Source of the DNA: Paenibacillus sp. RC67
Lineage (GTDB): Bacteria > Bacillota > Bacilli > Paenibacillales > NBRC-103111
Direction of reading: 5' to 3'
DNA length: 64,000 nucleotides
Assembly (NCBI RefSeq): GCF_030020805.1
Contig: NZ_CP125098.1
Location: 3,123,501-3,187,500, forward strand
Shown here: in pieces, positions 51,570 through 62,826 of the stretch
Layout of the letters: each line of letters begins with the position of its first letter
Position numbering within the stretch: position 1 is the stretch's first letter
Position numbers and translations under genes: made by a program
Notes under the pieces: generated by a model
The model's input: the letters and a program-made list of their open reading frames with translations, nothing else
Databases searched by the model: none
What the model was told of the DNA's origin: nothing

Positions 51570-53027
51570 ATGAGTCAGAACAAGAATAAGCTTACTACAA
51601 GTTGGGGCGCTCCTGTTGGGGACAACCAGAACTCCATCACAGCAGGATCACGGGGGCCGACTCTCATTCAAGACGTGCATTTGCTAGAAAAGCTTGCGCA
51701 TTTCAATCGCGAACGGGTACCGGAAAGGGTCGTGCATGCCAAGGGTGCCGGGGCACACGGCTATTTCGAGGTGACGAATGATTTAACGCAATACACGAAA
51801 GCCGGCTTTTTATCGGAGGTTGGCAAAAGAACGCCATTATTCATCCGCTTCTCTACGGTTGCAGGTGAGAGCGGGTCGTCCGATACGGTAAGGGACCCGC
51901 GCGGTTTTGCCGTTAAATTTTATACAGACGAAGGTAATTATGATTTAGTAGGCAATAATACTCCCGTATTTTTTATTCGTGATGCAATCAAGTTTCCGGA
52001 CTTTATCCATACCCAAAAGAGACATCCTCAAACTCATTTGAAGAACCCGAACGCCGTATGGGATTTCTGGTCCTTATCACCAGAATCGCTGCACCAAGTC
52101 ACTATACTGATGTCAGATCGCGGGATTCCTGCAACCTTCAGGCATATGCACGGTTTTGGCAGTCATACATTTAAATGGGTCAACGCAGACGGTCAGGGAG
52201 TGTGGGTGAAGTATCATTTTAAGACGGAGCAGGGAGTACAAAATTTGGCTCCTGAGCTTGCTGCACAACTAGCCGCTGATAACCCGGATTACCATACAGA
52301 GGATCTCTTCAATGCAATAGATAAAGGCGAGTTCCCTTCCTGGAAGCTCTGTGTTCAGATTATGCCCCTGGAGGACGCGAATACCTATCGCTTCGATCCG
52401 TTCGATGTGACTAAGGTATGGTCTCAGAAAGACTATCCGTTAATTGAAGTCGGCCGTATGGTCCTTGACAGAAACCCGGAGAATTATTTCGCTGAAGTCG
52501 AGCAGGCAACCTTCTCTCCTGGAACCTTGGTACCTGGAATTGACGTCTCTCCGGATAAAATGCTGCAAGGCCGCTTATTCGCTTATCATGACGCTCATCG
52601 CTACCGGGTCGGCGCTAATCATCAATCTCTCCCGATCAACCGCGCGCACAACGAAGTGAACAATTATCAGAGGGACGGTCAAATGCGGTTTGATAATAAC
52701 GGTGGAGGTTCCGTCTACTACGAGCCGAACAGCTTCGGCGGACCTTCTGAAACAAGGGAAAACAAGCAAGCGGCTTTTGAAGTTTCCGGTGAAGCGGATA
52801 GCGTAGCTTACGACCATCACGATCATTATACCCAAGCAGGAGACTTATATCGTCTGTTAAACGAAGAGGAGCGCTCGCGGCTCATTCAAACTATAGTGGG
52901 TGCTATGACACCGGTAGAAAGCGATGAAATTAAGCTTAGACAAATCGGTCACTTTTTCAAGGCTGATCCGGATTACGGACAACGTGTAGCAGAAGGCCTT
53001 GGTCTCAGAGTTCCGGAAGCAGATTAA
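51570..53027 (+). CDS. katA: Catalase (monofunctional, heme)
   Basis: A 485-residue small-subunit catalase that splits hydrogen peroxide in the cytoplasm. The distal His56 is in [12 protein letters not shown], the Asn in [11 protein letters not shown], and the proximal heme ligand Tyr339 in [12 protein letters not shown]. Length and motifs match Bacillales vegetative KatA. GAGGTG precedes ATG 51570. I looked for a PerR box upstream and saw none that fits well. Confidence 0.95.
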   Translation: MSQNKNKLTTSWGAPVGDNQNSITAGSRGPTLIQDVHLLEKLAHFNRERVPERVVHAKGAGAHGYFEVTNDLTQYTKAGFLSEVGKRTPLFIRFSTVAGESGSSDTVRDPRGFAVKFYTDEGNYDLVGNNTPVFFIRDAIKFPDFIHTQKRHPQTHLKNPNAVWDFWSLSPESLHQVTILMSDRGIPATFRHMHGFGSHTFKWVNADGQGVWVKYHFKTEQGVQNLAPELAAQLAADNPDYHTEDLFNAIDKGEFPSWKLCVQIMPLEDANTYRFDPFDVTKVWSQKDYPLIEVGRMVLDRNPENYFAEVEQATFSPGTLVPGIDVSPDKMLQGRLFAYHDAHRYRVGANHQSLPINRAHNEVNNYQRDGQMRFDNNGGGSVYYEPNSFGGPSETRENKQAAFEVSGEADSVAYDHHDHYTQAGDLYRLLNEEERSRLIQTIVGAMTPVESDEIKLRQIGHFFKADPDYGQRVAEGLGLRVPEAD

Positions 53028-53145
53028 TCGAAGCGGCAGCTGACCTTTACATCATCGTGGAGGGACGCTGCCTTTCTTTTGTGAACAAACCTGTAAGCGC
53101 TAGCATTTATTAGTCTGATTAAATATGATCACGAGGTGATGGACT

Positions 53146-53640
53146 GTGCGCACTCGCATCTTATCCGAGCATATGATCAAAAAACGCTTCCCTCATATAC
53201 GATATGTACGGGTTCATACGGAGGGTAAATATAAAGTTACGGTTTATGCATGGAATGAGGATTTGCAGCTCCATGATAAGGATATACGCAGCTTGAAGCA
53301 GTATGCATCCGACTACTTGCATCCTTACGCCTGCTTTAAAGTAAAGTCTTATCATATGGTGCAAAACGATAAGGTTCCTCAGGTTCAAGAGCTGCCGGAC
53401 GATTTGAAAAAGAAAGCTATGAGCAGAGTGCTGGAGCAGGATGAAATTATGGATTATATGAATCAAGTGTTTTCCTTCGGGCGGCTGTCATTTGCGGATT
53501 ATGATGCTGAAACGGGGACACTTTGTTTTGATTTCTACTCGAATCGGTCTGTGAATGCAGAGGAACGAGCTCTTGTTGCCAATTATTTAAATGAAATGAT
53601 CCCTATCGGTTCTCGGTGTGATATTAATTTTCATCTGTAA
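53146..53640 (+). CDS. Hypothetical protein
   Basis: A 164-residue soluble protein from GTG 53146 (CACGAGGTGATGG upstream). It starts basic (RTRILSEHMIKKRF), has alternating strands (VRVHTEGKYKVTVYAW), a helical KKKAMSRVLEQDEIMDYM segment, and ends in a strand. No family recognised; the look is of a conserved Paenibacillus protein. It follows the catalase by 118 bases without an obvious terminator. Confidence 0.6.
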   Translation: MRTRILSEHMIKKRFPHIRYVRVHTEGKYKVTVYAWNEDLQLHDKDIRSLKQYASDYLHPYACFKVKSYHMVQNDKVPQVQELPDDLKKKAMSRVLEQDEIMDYMNQVFSFGRLSFADYDAETGTLCFDFYSNRSVNAEERALVANYLNEMIPIGSRCDINFHL

Positions 53641-53788
53641 GACGGGATAAGGAATGCGCAGAGACAATTGGGGAAGACCTATCATGCCAAGCCAGGAGAA
53701 CAGGTTGATTAGACTCTTAATTTTGATTGAAAAGAGTCAAGGTCTCATGTAAACTGGGTCTTGAAACTGCATGAAGGGATCTGTTCGA

Positions 53789-53965
53789 ATGAAGATGATT
53801 ATATTCTTTGCGCTGCTATTATTGTACCCGTTGTTTTTACATTGGATCAAAATTAGCGACTATAGAGTCGTGCCTTTAGTGGTTCCTTATGCGCTTGGAG
53901 TTTTATCCATAACCATCATACTGTCCGGGATTACCGAATTTATTGTGAAAAAAATAAAGCAATAA
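53789..53965 (+). CDS. Small two-helix membrane protein
   Basis: About 58 residues from ATG 53789 (AAGGGA upstream; ATG 53771 would overlap that site). Two hydrophobic helices (IIFFALLLLYPLFLHW and VVPYALGVLSITIILSGI) are joined by a short polar turn, and the tail is basic (VKKIKQ). No family recognised. Confidence 0.5.
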   Translation: MKMIIFFALLLLYPLFLHWIKISDYRVVPLVVPYALGVLSITIILSGITEFIVKKIKQ

Positions 53966-54032
53966 TCGTTCGAAAACACGGTTTTGTCCGAGCTTTTATA
54001 AATAAAATGATTCATTATGCTTAAATAATCAA

Positions 54033-54064
54033 GCGCTTCTGTATAAATACGGAGCGTTTTTTTA
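54033..54064 (+). terminator. Rho-independent terminator
   Basis: CGCTTCTGTA/TACGGAGCG with one bulge and a run of eight Ts. Confidence 0.72.
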
Positions 54065-54178
54065 TTTTTATAGGAAAATATTCCCCCTCGGGGAAGGGAA
54101 AAGGAAAAATATGTCGAAAACAAAATGTGCATGTTGAAACGTTGTGTAGTGTCATATTGCTAAAGGGGCTCGATAATC

Positions 54179-55942
54179 ATGAAAGGTTTCAAATGGACTC
54201 AAAATCGTCTGGCGTTAAAGATTGCTGTAGTTGTTATGATGGTTATTGTTTTGCTATCCGCCGGATATGTCTTTTTGCAGGTCAGCAATGTAAAAACCGC
54301 AGCCAAAGGGGTAATAACAAGCTACGGGATCCGTATGGCGGACAGCTACGCTAAAAAATTGGATACTACCCAATTGGAACCGTTCTTGAAGAATCCTCAG
54401 GAGAACGACAAGTATTGGACCATTCGTCAAGAGCTCAATCTGTTTCGCGAGCAAATTGGCGCATTGTACGTATATATTGTCAGAATCGATGAGAGTCAGA
54501 GGCCGCTAATCGTCATAGACGGTCAACCTAAAGGATCGCAATCGGCGTCTCCTATTAATGAGGTCACTGATATTCCTGATGACGCAATTAAATCGCTAAT
54601 AGCTGGGGAAAACGCAAGCTCGCCTATTATCGATAATCCACAATACGGCAAATATATTTCGTCCTATGCACCCATTAAGAAAGCAGACGGTACTATAATT
54701 GGAGTACTCGGTATTGATACGGATGCGGCCGTAACAGACTCCATTTCAGGGGATATGATCCGTCAGAGTATTCCTATTTATGTACTGATGGGGATCATTA
54801 CGCTTTTGAGTCTTGTATTGATTACTTGGGTTCTTGTTCGATCCTTCCGGCCTCTTAAATGGATTGTGGGTGCTTCAGAACAAATCGCTGTAGGTGAACT
54901 GGCGGGCGCGAACCGTTTATTAACGACGCATCCTGTTCGTTCTAAAGATGAGATTGGAGCGGTATACCAAGCGATGGTTCAAATGTCCTTAAGCTTGAAT
55001 ACGATCATTGGCCGCATTGTCTCTAACGTAGCTCAAACATCAGAGCAGCTTGTGTATTCCTCCGACCGATTCGCCTCAGATGCTAAGCATGTTCTGGAAA
55101 TCAATACAAAAGCCAATCAGGCTGCCGGGCAAGTAGCTGAAGGCGCACAAGTCCAAAGTATGAGTACAGATGAGAGCAGCCGTTCCATGGAAGAGATCAC
55201 TACGGCGATTCAACGGATTTCAGAAGCTTCATTAACGGCTGCGGACGCATCTCAAAAAGCACTGGAAAATGCTGAATCCGGTAAAAAAGCGATTCACCAA
55301 ATGAATCTTCAAATCCATACGATATCTTCTGCGGCAGGAGAAGCCGTCCAAAGAGTCGGTGTTCTTCAAGGATATTCGAATGAGATCGAGAACGCACTGA
55401 GTGGAATTGCTGAAATTGCAAATCAGACGAAGCTGCTAGCTCTTAATGCTTCCATTGAGGCGGCTAGAGCCGGTGAGCATGGAGCAGGATTCGCGGTTGT
55501 GGCAGGCGAAATACGGAAGCTGGCGGAGAATGCTTCAGGGTCTGCACAGAAGATCGGAGAGCTGCTTCATAACGTGCAAAACGAGTCGCAGCGGATCAGT
55601 GATGCAATGAACAAAGGCTCCGAGGAAGTGCAGAAGGGCACGGTATTGTCGGAGCAGGCTGAAGATTACCTGGCGATGATTGTAGAGAAGTTCCGATTCG
55701 TGGCGGATCAGATTCACGATATCTCGGCTGCTACCGAACAAATATCTGCTGGATCGGAAGAGGTAGCCGCCTCTGTTATCGGAATCGCGGATATTGCCAA
55801 ATCGTCCTCCGATCAAACTCGACATATTCGTGAACTAACGGATATTCAATTGGATGTAGTCAAGCAAATGGCTGACTCTGCCATTGCCTTAAATGAGATG
55901 ACCCAAGATATGCGTGAAGCAATCAAGCAAATCAAAGTATAG
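54179..55942 (+). CDS. Methyl-accepting chemotaxis protein
   Basis: A 587-residue chemoreceptor. Membrane helices near 14-34 and 197-220 enclose an extracellular sensor (about 35-195) with Cache-like features ([12 protein letters not shown], a [20 protein letters not shown] end). A HAMP domain (about 222-280) follows, then the long helical signalling domain whose conserved hairpin tip ([20 protein letters not shown]) is near 418-437. It would report ligand binding to CheA/CheW. No che genes are nearby. Ligand unknown. Confidence 0.92.
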   Translation: MKGFKWTQNRLALKIAVVVMMVIVLLSAGYVFLQVSNVKTAAKGVITSYGIRMADSYAKKLDTTQLEPFLKNPQENDKYWTIRQELNLFREQIGALYVYIVRIDESQRPLIVIDGQPKGSQSASPINEVTDIPDDAIKSLIAGENASSPIIDNPQYGKYISSYAPIKKADGTIIGVLGIDTDAAVTDSISGDMIRQSIPIYVLMGIITLLSLVLITWVLVRSFRPLKWIVGASEQIAVGELAGANRLLTTHPVRSKDEIGAVYQAMVQMSLSLNTIIGRIVSNVAQTSEQLVYSSDRFASDAKHVLEINTKANQAAGQVAEGAQVQSMSTDESSRSMEEITTAIQRISEASLTAADASQKALENAESGKKAIHQMNLQIHTISSAAGEAVQRVGVLQGYSNEIENALSGIAEIANQTKLLALNASIEAARAGEHGAGFAVVAGEIRKLAENASGSAQKIGELLHNVQNESQRISDAMNKGSEEVQKGTVLSEQAEDYLAMIVEKFRFVADQIHDISAATEQISAGSEEVAASVIGIADIAKSSSDQTRHIRELTDIQLDVVKQMADSAIALNEMTQDMREAIKQIKV

Positions 55943-55967
55943 TAAATTATGGTATAATGGAAGAAAG

Positions 55968-56000
55968 GCGAGGGAGTGCAAGAAGTCCCTCGCTATTTTT
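55968..56000 (+). terminator. Rho-independent terminator
   Basis: Perfect 8-bp stem GCGAGGGA/TCCCTCGC with a 10-base loop, then ATTTTTAT. Confidence 0.82.
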
Positions 56001-56034
56001 ATATCTTGGGGATCTTCGAGGAGGATTGTGAGCT

Positions 56035-57612
56035 GTGGTCAACGATGATGCTGTTCAAAAAATGATAACTTACTCGGTCCAGGGGGACACTTCAGCGATG
56101 GAGAACCTGCTGCGCCAGGACCCAATGCTCGTAGATTGCCGAAGGGGTTACTTCACACCATTACATTTTGCCGTCAGATCAGGGCATTTAGCTTCCGTAC
56201 AATTACTTCTTAATCATGGTGCGAACGCTGCAGAGAAAAACTTGGAGTGGCAGGACGATCCTTTGACTAAGGCAAAGGATCGGGGATGGAGCGCCATTGC
56301 GGAGCTGTTAGAGAGGCATTTGAAGCATCATTATCAGAGCTCTCCGGCAGGAAGCAGGATCGCCAGCATCATTCGGGATAGAAAGAGAGCAGATATCCTT
56401 AGTGAACTAATTGAGAACCCCGAAGCGATCCATTCCGGGGATGAACGTGGAAATACCCCAATGCATTGGGCTGTTCTTACCCGCCAACTATGGCTTATAG
56501 ATGAATTGCTTAACCGAGGGGCTGATCTGTATCTGAAGCGCGCGGATGGCGCCACTCCATTACAGCTAGCCATTGACGGAGATTACTGGTATCGTGCTCG
56601 TCGTGATTTAAGTGCAGAAGCACTGCGGAATCACTGGTTTCTCGCAGGCTACTTGGTAGCACGTGGAGCTGCCTATGATATTTGGTTGGCTTCAGCCGTA
56701 GGAGATACAGAGCTTATTGCTTCTTATCTGGATGAAGACCCTACCCTAGTAAACAAGAAAAATAGCATCGGAAAAAGACCACTCCATTATGCGTCTTTAC
56801 ATGGACATGTGGCTGCTGTCAAGCTGTTACTCCAGCGTGGAGCAGATCCGAATGCTCCAGAGCGAGATGCTGATAACGGAGGTTCATTGTGGTCAGCCGC
56901 AAAAGGAAACCATAAGGAATGCGTAACCGTATTACTGGAGTATGGTGCCAATCCGAATGCAGTAGTTGAAGCGGGAGGCAATCCGCTGTTCATAGCTTTG
57001 CACGAAGGACACGATTCGCTGGTTAAATTGCTCTATACCCATGGAGCTGCAGCGAACCTAGAATCGGCTTGCTGCTTGGGCAGAATCGATTTAGTTGGCG
57101 AAATCGTAAATGCGAATCCCGCTCTTGTGAATTCCGGAGGTGATTTTGGTCCGCTATGCCTGGCAGCAGGTTATGGTCATACGGATATCGTTAATCTGTT
57201 GATTCGCTTCGGCGCAGATTTCAATGCCCCGTGGGACACGAATAATTTTATTGGATACGCCTTGGATGCGGGTCTTGATATGGTTCGATTACTACTGGAT
57301 GCCGGGGCCAATCCGAATAACGCGAACTGGCAGGGGATTACCTATCTGCATAAAGCAGCATGGATGGGGAACGTGGAATTCGCCAAATTACTTATTGCTT
57401 ATGGTGCCAATCTCGATGTGATTGAAAGTGAATATAATTCGACTCCTCTAGGATGGGCAGCCAAGTACGGCCAAATGGAGATGGTGAGGTTCTTATTAAA
57501 AGAAGGAGCGAATCCATCCCTTCCGGTGAAAGATGCATGGGCGCTTCCGATCGCTTGGGCGGAAAGAAGGGGACAAACAGAAATAAAAGCACTTCTCTCA
57601 TCAAATCGGTAA
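56035..57612 (+). CDS. Ankyrin-repeat protein
   Basis: A 525-residue protein built of about a dozen ankyrin repeats from end to end, for example TPLHFAVRSGHLASVQLLLNHGA near 42, PLHYASLHGHVAAVKLLLQRGADPN near 245, and similar blocks to the C-terminus. No signal peptide, membrane helix or enzymatic domain. Start GTG 56035 behind GAGGAGG. Ankyrin stacks bind proteins; the partner is unknown. Cytoplasmic. Confidence 0.85.
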   Translation: MVNDDAVQKMITYSVQGDTSAMENLLRQDPMLVDCRRGYFTPLHFAVRSGHLASVQLLLNHGANAAEKNLEWQDDPLTKAKDRGWSAIAELLERHLKHHYQSSPAGSRIASIIRDRKRADILSELIENPEAIHSGDERGNTPMHWAVLTRQLWLIDELLNRGADLYLKRADGATPLQLAIDGDYWYRARRDLSAEALRNHWFLAGYLVARGAAYDIWLASAVGDTELIASYLDEDPTLVNKKNSIGKRPLHYASLHGHVAAVKLLLQRGADPNAPERDADNGGSLWSAAKGNHKECVTVLLEYGANPNAVVEAGGNPLFIALHEGHDSLVKLLYTHGAAANLESACCLGRIDLVGEIVNANPALVNSGGDFGPLCLAAGYGHTDIVNLLIRFGADFNAPWDTNNFIGYALDAGLDMVRLLLDAGANPNNANWQGITYLHKAAWMGNVEFAKLLIAYGANLDVIESEYNSTPLGWAAKYGQMEMVRFLLKEGANPSLPVKDAWALPIAWAERRGQTEIKALLSSNR

Positions 57613-57801
57613 TGAACAACAAGAGTGGAAAAGCGGATAAAATCGAAACATGCTGTCAATTTTCATCTAAACCGAGACTATTTTATATATTTATAGTAAA
57701 ATAATAGTAATTTTCTTTTTTTGAAAGTTAATTTTATTTTATTAATAAGCACTGAAAGAAGTTCGGCGGCAGCGTCAGACGTTCAAAATGAGGTGAATTC
57801 G

Positions 57802-58626
57802 TTGTTACAGAAACAACAAACAAATGGCAACAAAGAGAAAGGCGCTCCACTTAATAAGTCGGCATTGATGGTATCTTTATTCATGGCGACTGCACTAGTA
57901 GGATGCGGACAGGAGCCTCCTAAAGCGCCAGTGGCATCAACGGGGCAGCAGGTAGCCGCTACTACGCCGGCTCAACAGCCGGGGGATTCAAGCACTCCGC
58001 CTTTTGGCGGTACACAAAAGGACTATTGTCAGGATGAAAACAACGACAATAAATGTGATGACTCAGGCGATACGTACAACAAGGATTACGCCTATAACGA
58101 GGATGGAAGGACGTACTATGGACGGAGCTCATCTGTCTCCTCAGGAATCCTTGCAGGTGCTTTAGCTGGTGCGGTTATCGGTGCAGCTGCTGGAAGTCTA
58201 GGGAAGTCTGGGCAGCAGTCTGCTGCTAACACGAGCACCAATACGAGACCAGCTGCAGGAACGGATGTAAGGAATGATTCTCCCGCGGCAAACACCAAGC
58301 CCACGGCTACACCTGCTCCGACGCCTTCGACTTCGTCGAGGTCCGGTTCGTTTTCGTCGACAACATCAGGTGCTAACAGCAATAGCTCGATGAAAGATAA
58401 TACTGCAACCACAGCGCCTAAAAGTACCGGCAGTTCCACAAGCTCCGGTGCAACCAGCTCTTCCTCGAGTTCGACCAACTCATCAAGTTCATCGGCTTCG
58501 AAGGGAACTTCCATTTCTTCGGGGAGTACGGGATCTTCGAGCAGCAAATCGTCCAGCAGCATATCCAGCGGGACATCCGCTTCCAAGGGCGGTATAGGCA
58601 GTAGCTCCAGTAGTTCAAGCAGCTAA
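57802..58626 (+). CDS. Lipoprotein with glycine-zipper and Ser-rich tail
   Basis: About 274 residues from TTG 57802 (GAGGTG upstream); an ATG at 57721 would add 27 residues before the signal. The lipobox is LVGC (near 35-38). A Cys-containing acidic segment (DYCQDENNDNKCDD) follows, then a glycine-zipper-like helix (GILAGALAGAVIGAAAGSLG, near 115). The last ~100 residues are almost all Ser, Thr, Gly and Lys. Probably anchored to the outer face of the membrane with a flexible wall-spanning tail. Function unknown. Confidence 0.68.
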   Translation: MLQKQQTNGNKEKGAPLNKSALMVSLFMATALVGCGQEPPKAPVASTGQQVAATTPAQQPGDSSTPPFGGTQKDYCQDENNDNKCDDSGDTYNKDYAYNEDGRTYYGRSSSVSSGILAGALAGAVIGAAAGSLGKSGQQSAANTSTNTRPAAGTDVRNDSPAANTKPTATPAPTPSTSSRSGSFSSTTSGANSNSSMKDNTATTAPKSTGSSTSSGATSSSSSSTNSSSSSASKGTSISSGSTGSSSSKSSSSISSGTSASKGGIGSSSSSSSS

Positions 58627-58658
58627 AGGAAGAGACATAGTCTCTTCGGTCATATTAG

Positions 58659-58702
58659 AACATCCATTGTGTCCCCGTTAGTGGCACAATGGATGTTTTT
58701 TT
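58659..58702 (+). terminator. Rho-independent terminator
   Basis: Perfect 13-bp stem (58659-58671 with 58685-58697) and a T-run. Confidence 0.9.
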
Positions 58703-58823
58703 ATTTTAGGAAAGGAACTCCTATTAAACTAGTATTTACTAATTTTTTCTTGCACTCTAGCAATAGAGTAGGTAAGATTTAGGGGAAAAGTAACTAACTG
58801 CTGATAGGGAGAGACTCGGAAAC

Positions 58824-61311
58824 ATGAAAAGAATGAAAAGGATAAGTAAGGGTGTCATGAAAGGCTCGATAGCTGTTATGATCGCAGCTACGATGATTGC
58901 AACTCCCGTTTATGCAGATGCACTGCCTACTGGAACAACCATTCCGGCCCTAGTAGAGAAGACAACATCTTCCGTCGTTGCGATTATTGGAAGACCCAGT
59001 GATGACAAGAAAATATCGAAGTCCGATCGCTACCAGCTAGCGCACGGAACGGGAGTTATTGTTCGAAATGACGGATACATACTAACGAATGCTCATGTCG
59101 TGAAAAACATGCGTAACCTTACGATTGTCACATCCGATGGCAAATCATACTCAGGAAAGACTACGCATTACGACGAAGAGAGTGATTTGGCACTAGTGAA
59201 AATCGAGGCAACCGGTCTCACGCCTGCGAAGTTTGGTGAATCCTCGGATATTCATGTCGGCGAATCCGTAATGGCCATCGGGACTCCTCTATCCTTCGCA
59301 TTACGAAATTCCGTAACCTCTGGAATTGTCAGCGGAATGGAACGGTCGGTTCAGTCCAAATACAGGCTGATCCAAACCGATGCGGCCATTAACCCTGGTA
59401 ACAGCGGCGGCGCGCTTGTGAATATGAAGGGTGAGGTCATTGGCATCAACACGATGAAATACGTCGAATATGGCGTAGACAGTCTAGGCTTCGCTATTCC
59501 TGTGGATACAGTGCAATACGTGCTTGATCAATTTTTTAAATATGGTAAAGTGAAGCGTCCTACATTGGGCTTGGAGCTGGCTGAAAGCTGGGAAGCGGTT
59601 GTCGGGCTTCCGACAAGCAGCGGTCTTGAGGTTACATATGTAGAGCCTGACTCTACCGCAGCTAAAGCTGGTATTAAACAAGGGGATACGCTCCTGTCCA
59701 TTAATTCGGTACAAATACATAATATGGTCGAATACAATGAAGCGCTCAAGAAATATTTGCCTGAGGATAAAGTACAGCTGAAGCTGCAATCCGGTACGGA
59801 ATCCAAGAACGTGGATCTTGTGCTTGCAGAGGACAAATCAGCAAGCTCTAATGTGGTGCAGGATTCCGATGGATCTTATATTGATGCGGACCAAGGAAAG
59901 ACTATAATAGGAGACAGCCATTTTGGCTGGTCGATGAAATATCCTTCAGGTCTCGTGAAGACAAGCCAATCGACAACGGGGGATAATATTATGTTCACCG
60001 ATGCTAAGGGTGATTATGCTATTAATATTCGTGTACAAGAGAAGCAAAGCCGAGATTTATCACCGTTGGGGCTCCTCTGAAAGCTCGATACACAATCCGT
60101 GCTGGGTACGATTTTAGAGAAACGTTATGTTAATGAGGGTCCTGGCACTCAGCCTTACGCTAAGTTGGTTGGGGAAAAATACAATGAGATGTATTATCAG
60201 GCGAGGGCATTTTTAAAGGATGATAAAATCTATTATGCCATTCTGGTTGTTAATACCAGTGATAGCAAGCATAGCGCAGCACAGAGCAACAGTATTGCGG
60301 ATGTACTGGATTCATTCTCGCTTCAGTACGATGCGAAGAACAATTCATTAAAGGACATCTCGGTTTATCAGGATAAAACAACGGTATCGACGGAATACGG
60401 TATGACCTTTGATCTTCCGCAGGAATGGAGTAAAAAAGAATATGGCGGTGGCAATGTATACGCGAACAAAGATGGAGACCAATCGATTTCGGTTCAGGTA
60501 AGCTCGGCCGCGTCAGGCGATACTCTGGCTGATTGGGCTGCGCGACAAGAAAACAGGTTCAAGGATACCTATGTGACGGATTACCGCGAGGTTCAGGGTT
60601 CCAAAGAGACGACGATAGGCGGAGCAACCGCTATTCAAAACCTGTACAGTTGGACTATGGGAGATAAGTGGAAGCAAACCTATGTTGTTTACATTATTAA
60701 AGACAAGTATAAATACGAGTTGAGCATGACTTATCCCAAAGCCTCTAACAATGAGACTATGGAGAAGCAGCTTGCAAACTGGACTCATTCGATACAGTTT
60801 CCTAAAGAAGCCATGAACCGTTCAATGAGCATCATCCAGGATGAGGATGATTTGATCGATCCTGACCGGAAAGTTACGTTTACAAATAATAAATATGCTT
60901 ATTCACTTCAGCTGCCTGAAATGTGGTTTGATGGTGGAGTGGAAGGAAGCTCTGATTCTGCGAGCAAGCTCATCTCTTTCGAGGGGGGGCAGCTTGAACA
61001 TATCCGCTGACGATCGTTCCGGCTTGGAGGAAGTACTGAATCGTACCGAGCAGGAGTATAAGAAAAACGCGGATAATGATGCGAATTATAAGTATAGTGA
61101 GACTGACGAAACGTTGTTCGACACGGATGTCAAGAAATTTGCTGTACAGTATAAAAGCAAAAATGTCCCTTACACGCTTAACGAATATGTCATAGCGAAG
61201 AACGGAATCGTGTATACGATTCGATTACGGATTAATGACGCTGTCAAGACGGACAAGCAGTGGCAGCGATTGAACGATGCGTTCAATTCGATTGTTTTTA
61301 CGAAGAAATAA
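58824..61311 (+). pseudogene. HtrA-like serine protease gene with in-frame stop and a G7 frameshift
   Basis: One original reading frame of about 829 codons is broken twice. The first 418 residues (58824-60080) are whole: signal peptide, trypsin-like domain with His in TNAHVV, Asp in EESDLALVK and Ser in NPGNSGGAL, and a PDZ domain. A TGA at 60078-60080 then stops the frame, which continues unchanged beyond (KLDTQSVLGTI). A second break is a run of seven Gs (60983-60989); with six, the frame joins SFEGG to SLNISADD and runs to 61311. The C-terminal ~400 residues are a repeated PsbP-like or stress-type region. A truncated active protease may still be made. Confidence 0.8.
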
Positions 61312-61343
61312 TGGCTTAATCTGTGTTTAATAATCGTGATTTA

Positions 61344-61373
61344 TTGACAAACACCTTATAAAAGTACTACATT
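61344..61373 (+). promoter_or_regulatory. Promoter of the MalY/PatB-like gene
   Basis: TTGACA at 61344-61349, an 18-base spacer and TACATT at 61368-61373. No S-box or T-box was seen. Confidence 0.55.
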
Positions 61374-61429
61374 AGGAACAATTCTATCTACTATCGAAGT
61401 CATACAAAATAAACATGAGGTGGTATGTC

Positions 61430-62602
61430 TTGAGTAACTCGTTTGATCGTTTAATTGACCGTCGTAATACTCGTTCGTACAAATGGGACCAAAACGAAAA
61501 GCTGTTCGGGGATTCGGATGTACTTTCGTTGTGGGTTGCCGATATGGATTTTCCAAGCCCGCCCGCTGTTAAAGAAGCTTTAAAGAAACGTGCAGATATT
61601 GGCCTTTATGGTTATGCCATTCGCACGGACAGTTACTTTGAAAGTATCGTAAACTGGTTTCGTGAGCGTCATCAATGGGAGATTCAACCAGACTGGATTA
61701 CCGATTCTCCAAGTATAGTAACGTCTTTAAGTCTAGCCGTAGAATTATTCAGTGAGCCAGGGGCTCCGGTTGTTATTCAAACCCCTGTTTACTACCCGTT
61801 CTATGATGTCATTGAAAGCAATGGGCGTAAGGTAGCCAAAAATTCGCTGCTGATTCGTAACGGGCGCTTTGAAATGGATTATGTGCATCTGGAGTCATTG
61901 TTTAAAGATGGAGCCAAGCTGCTTCTCTTATGCAGTCCTCACAATCCGGGCGGACGCGTATGGGAGAGGGAAGAGCTGCAGCAATTGGGAGAGCTTTGCT
62001 TGAAGTATCAAGTGACGGTTATTTCGGATGAGATTCATTGTGACTTAACTTTCCCTGGGCATAATCATGTTCCGTTTGCTACCCTGTCACCAGAGCTTGC
62101 TGACATTACCGTGACTTGCTTGGCTGCAACGAAAACATTTAATTTGCCGGGGCTTCATACGTCATTTATCGTTGCTTCCAATGCTAATCTAAGAAGGAAA
62201 ATAGAGCATAGACTCAAAACATTGAGCTTACATATGGCTCAGCATTTTGCCCAGGATGCAGTTGAGGCTGCTTATCGTGAAGGGGCCGAATGGCTGGACG
62301 AAATGATGATTTATGTCAAAGGCAATCTTGATTATGCGCTGGATTATTTAGCTAAGCATCTGCCTGAAGTCAAGCCGCTTAAACCAGAAGGCACTTATTT
62401 ACTATGGATAGATTGCCGTGAGCTGGGTTTAGATATTAAAGGTTTGAAGGACTTGATGTATCGCCGCGCCAAGGTGGCTTTCAACGAAGGTTCGGTTTTT
62501 GGAACCGAGGGCGAAGGATGGCTGCGCATTAATCTTGCGTGCCCGAGATCTATCCTTGAGCAAGCGTTGAAACAGTTCAGTGAAGCAGCTAATGTAAAAT
62601 AA
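61430..62602 (+). CDS. MalY/PatB-type PLP enzyme (cystathionine beta-lyase-like)
   Basis: About 390 residues from TTG 61430; ATG 61415 lies inside the ribosome site ATGAGGTGG, so it is not the likely start. Fold-type I PLP enzyme: LWVADMDFPSP near 34, CSPHNPGGRVW near 173, the SDEIHCDL block near 200, and the cofactor Lys235 in AATKTFNLPGL. This pattern is that of PatB/MalY C-S beta-lyases, which cleave cystathionine or Cys conjugates to pyruvate, ammonia and a thiol. Monocistronic, with promoter and terminator. Confidence 0.88.
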   Translation: MSNSFDRLIDRRNTRSYKWDQNEKLFGDSDVLSLWVADMDFPSPPAVKEALKKRADIGLYGYAIRTDSYFESIVNWFRERHQWEIQPDWITDSPSIVTSLSLAVELFSEPGAPVVIQTPVYYPFYDVIESNGRKVAKNSLLIRNGRFEMDYVHLESLFKDGAKLLLLCSPHNPGGRVWEREELQQLGELCLKYQVTVISDEIHCDLTFPGHNHVPFATLSPELADITVTCLAATKTFNLPGLHTSFIVASNANLRRKIEHRLKTLSLHMAQHFAQDAVEAAYREGAEWLDEMMIYVKGNLDYALDYLAKHLPEVKPLKPEGTYLLWIDCRELGLDIKGLKDLMYRRAKVAFNEGSVFGTEGEGWLRINLACPRSILEQALKQFSEAANVK

Positions 62603-62658
62603 CAAGCTGTAGCGGCTCTTGTTAGACAAGCAAGGCATCCTTTCAAATGGTTGCACAG

Positions 62659-62690
62659 GACGGTTCAATTCTATTGAACCGTCTCTTCAT
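62659..62690 (+). terminator. Rho-independent terminator
   Basis: Perfect 10-bp stem GACGGTTCAA/TTGAACCGTC (62659-62668 with 62674-62683) followed by TCTTC; T content is modest. Confidence 0.65.
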
Positions 62691-62826
62691 GATGTTTGTG
62701 TAGTATGTAGATTCTTGTACAAGGGGGATTTATTGGAGCGAAAATTGTACATAATAAGGAAATCTTAGCCGTTATTTCAGAACTGAATATTTTATTTGTA
62801 AGAGAGAAGGGACAGGAGATCACAAC

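Noticed and set aside
54127..54354. Overlapping 75-codon frame at the start of the chemoreceptor gene
   Set aside because: Lies out of frame over a clear chemoreceptor start and has no family features.
60078..60080. In-frame TGA as a selenocysteine codon
   Set aside because: No SECIS-like hairpin was seen right after it, the family does not use selenocysteine, and a second frame break lies downstream.
62641..62826. Repeated TTGTACA motifs before the sodium symporter as an operator
   Set aside because: The two copies are in direct rather than inverted order at irregular distance, and no regulator is known for them.
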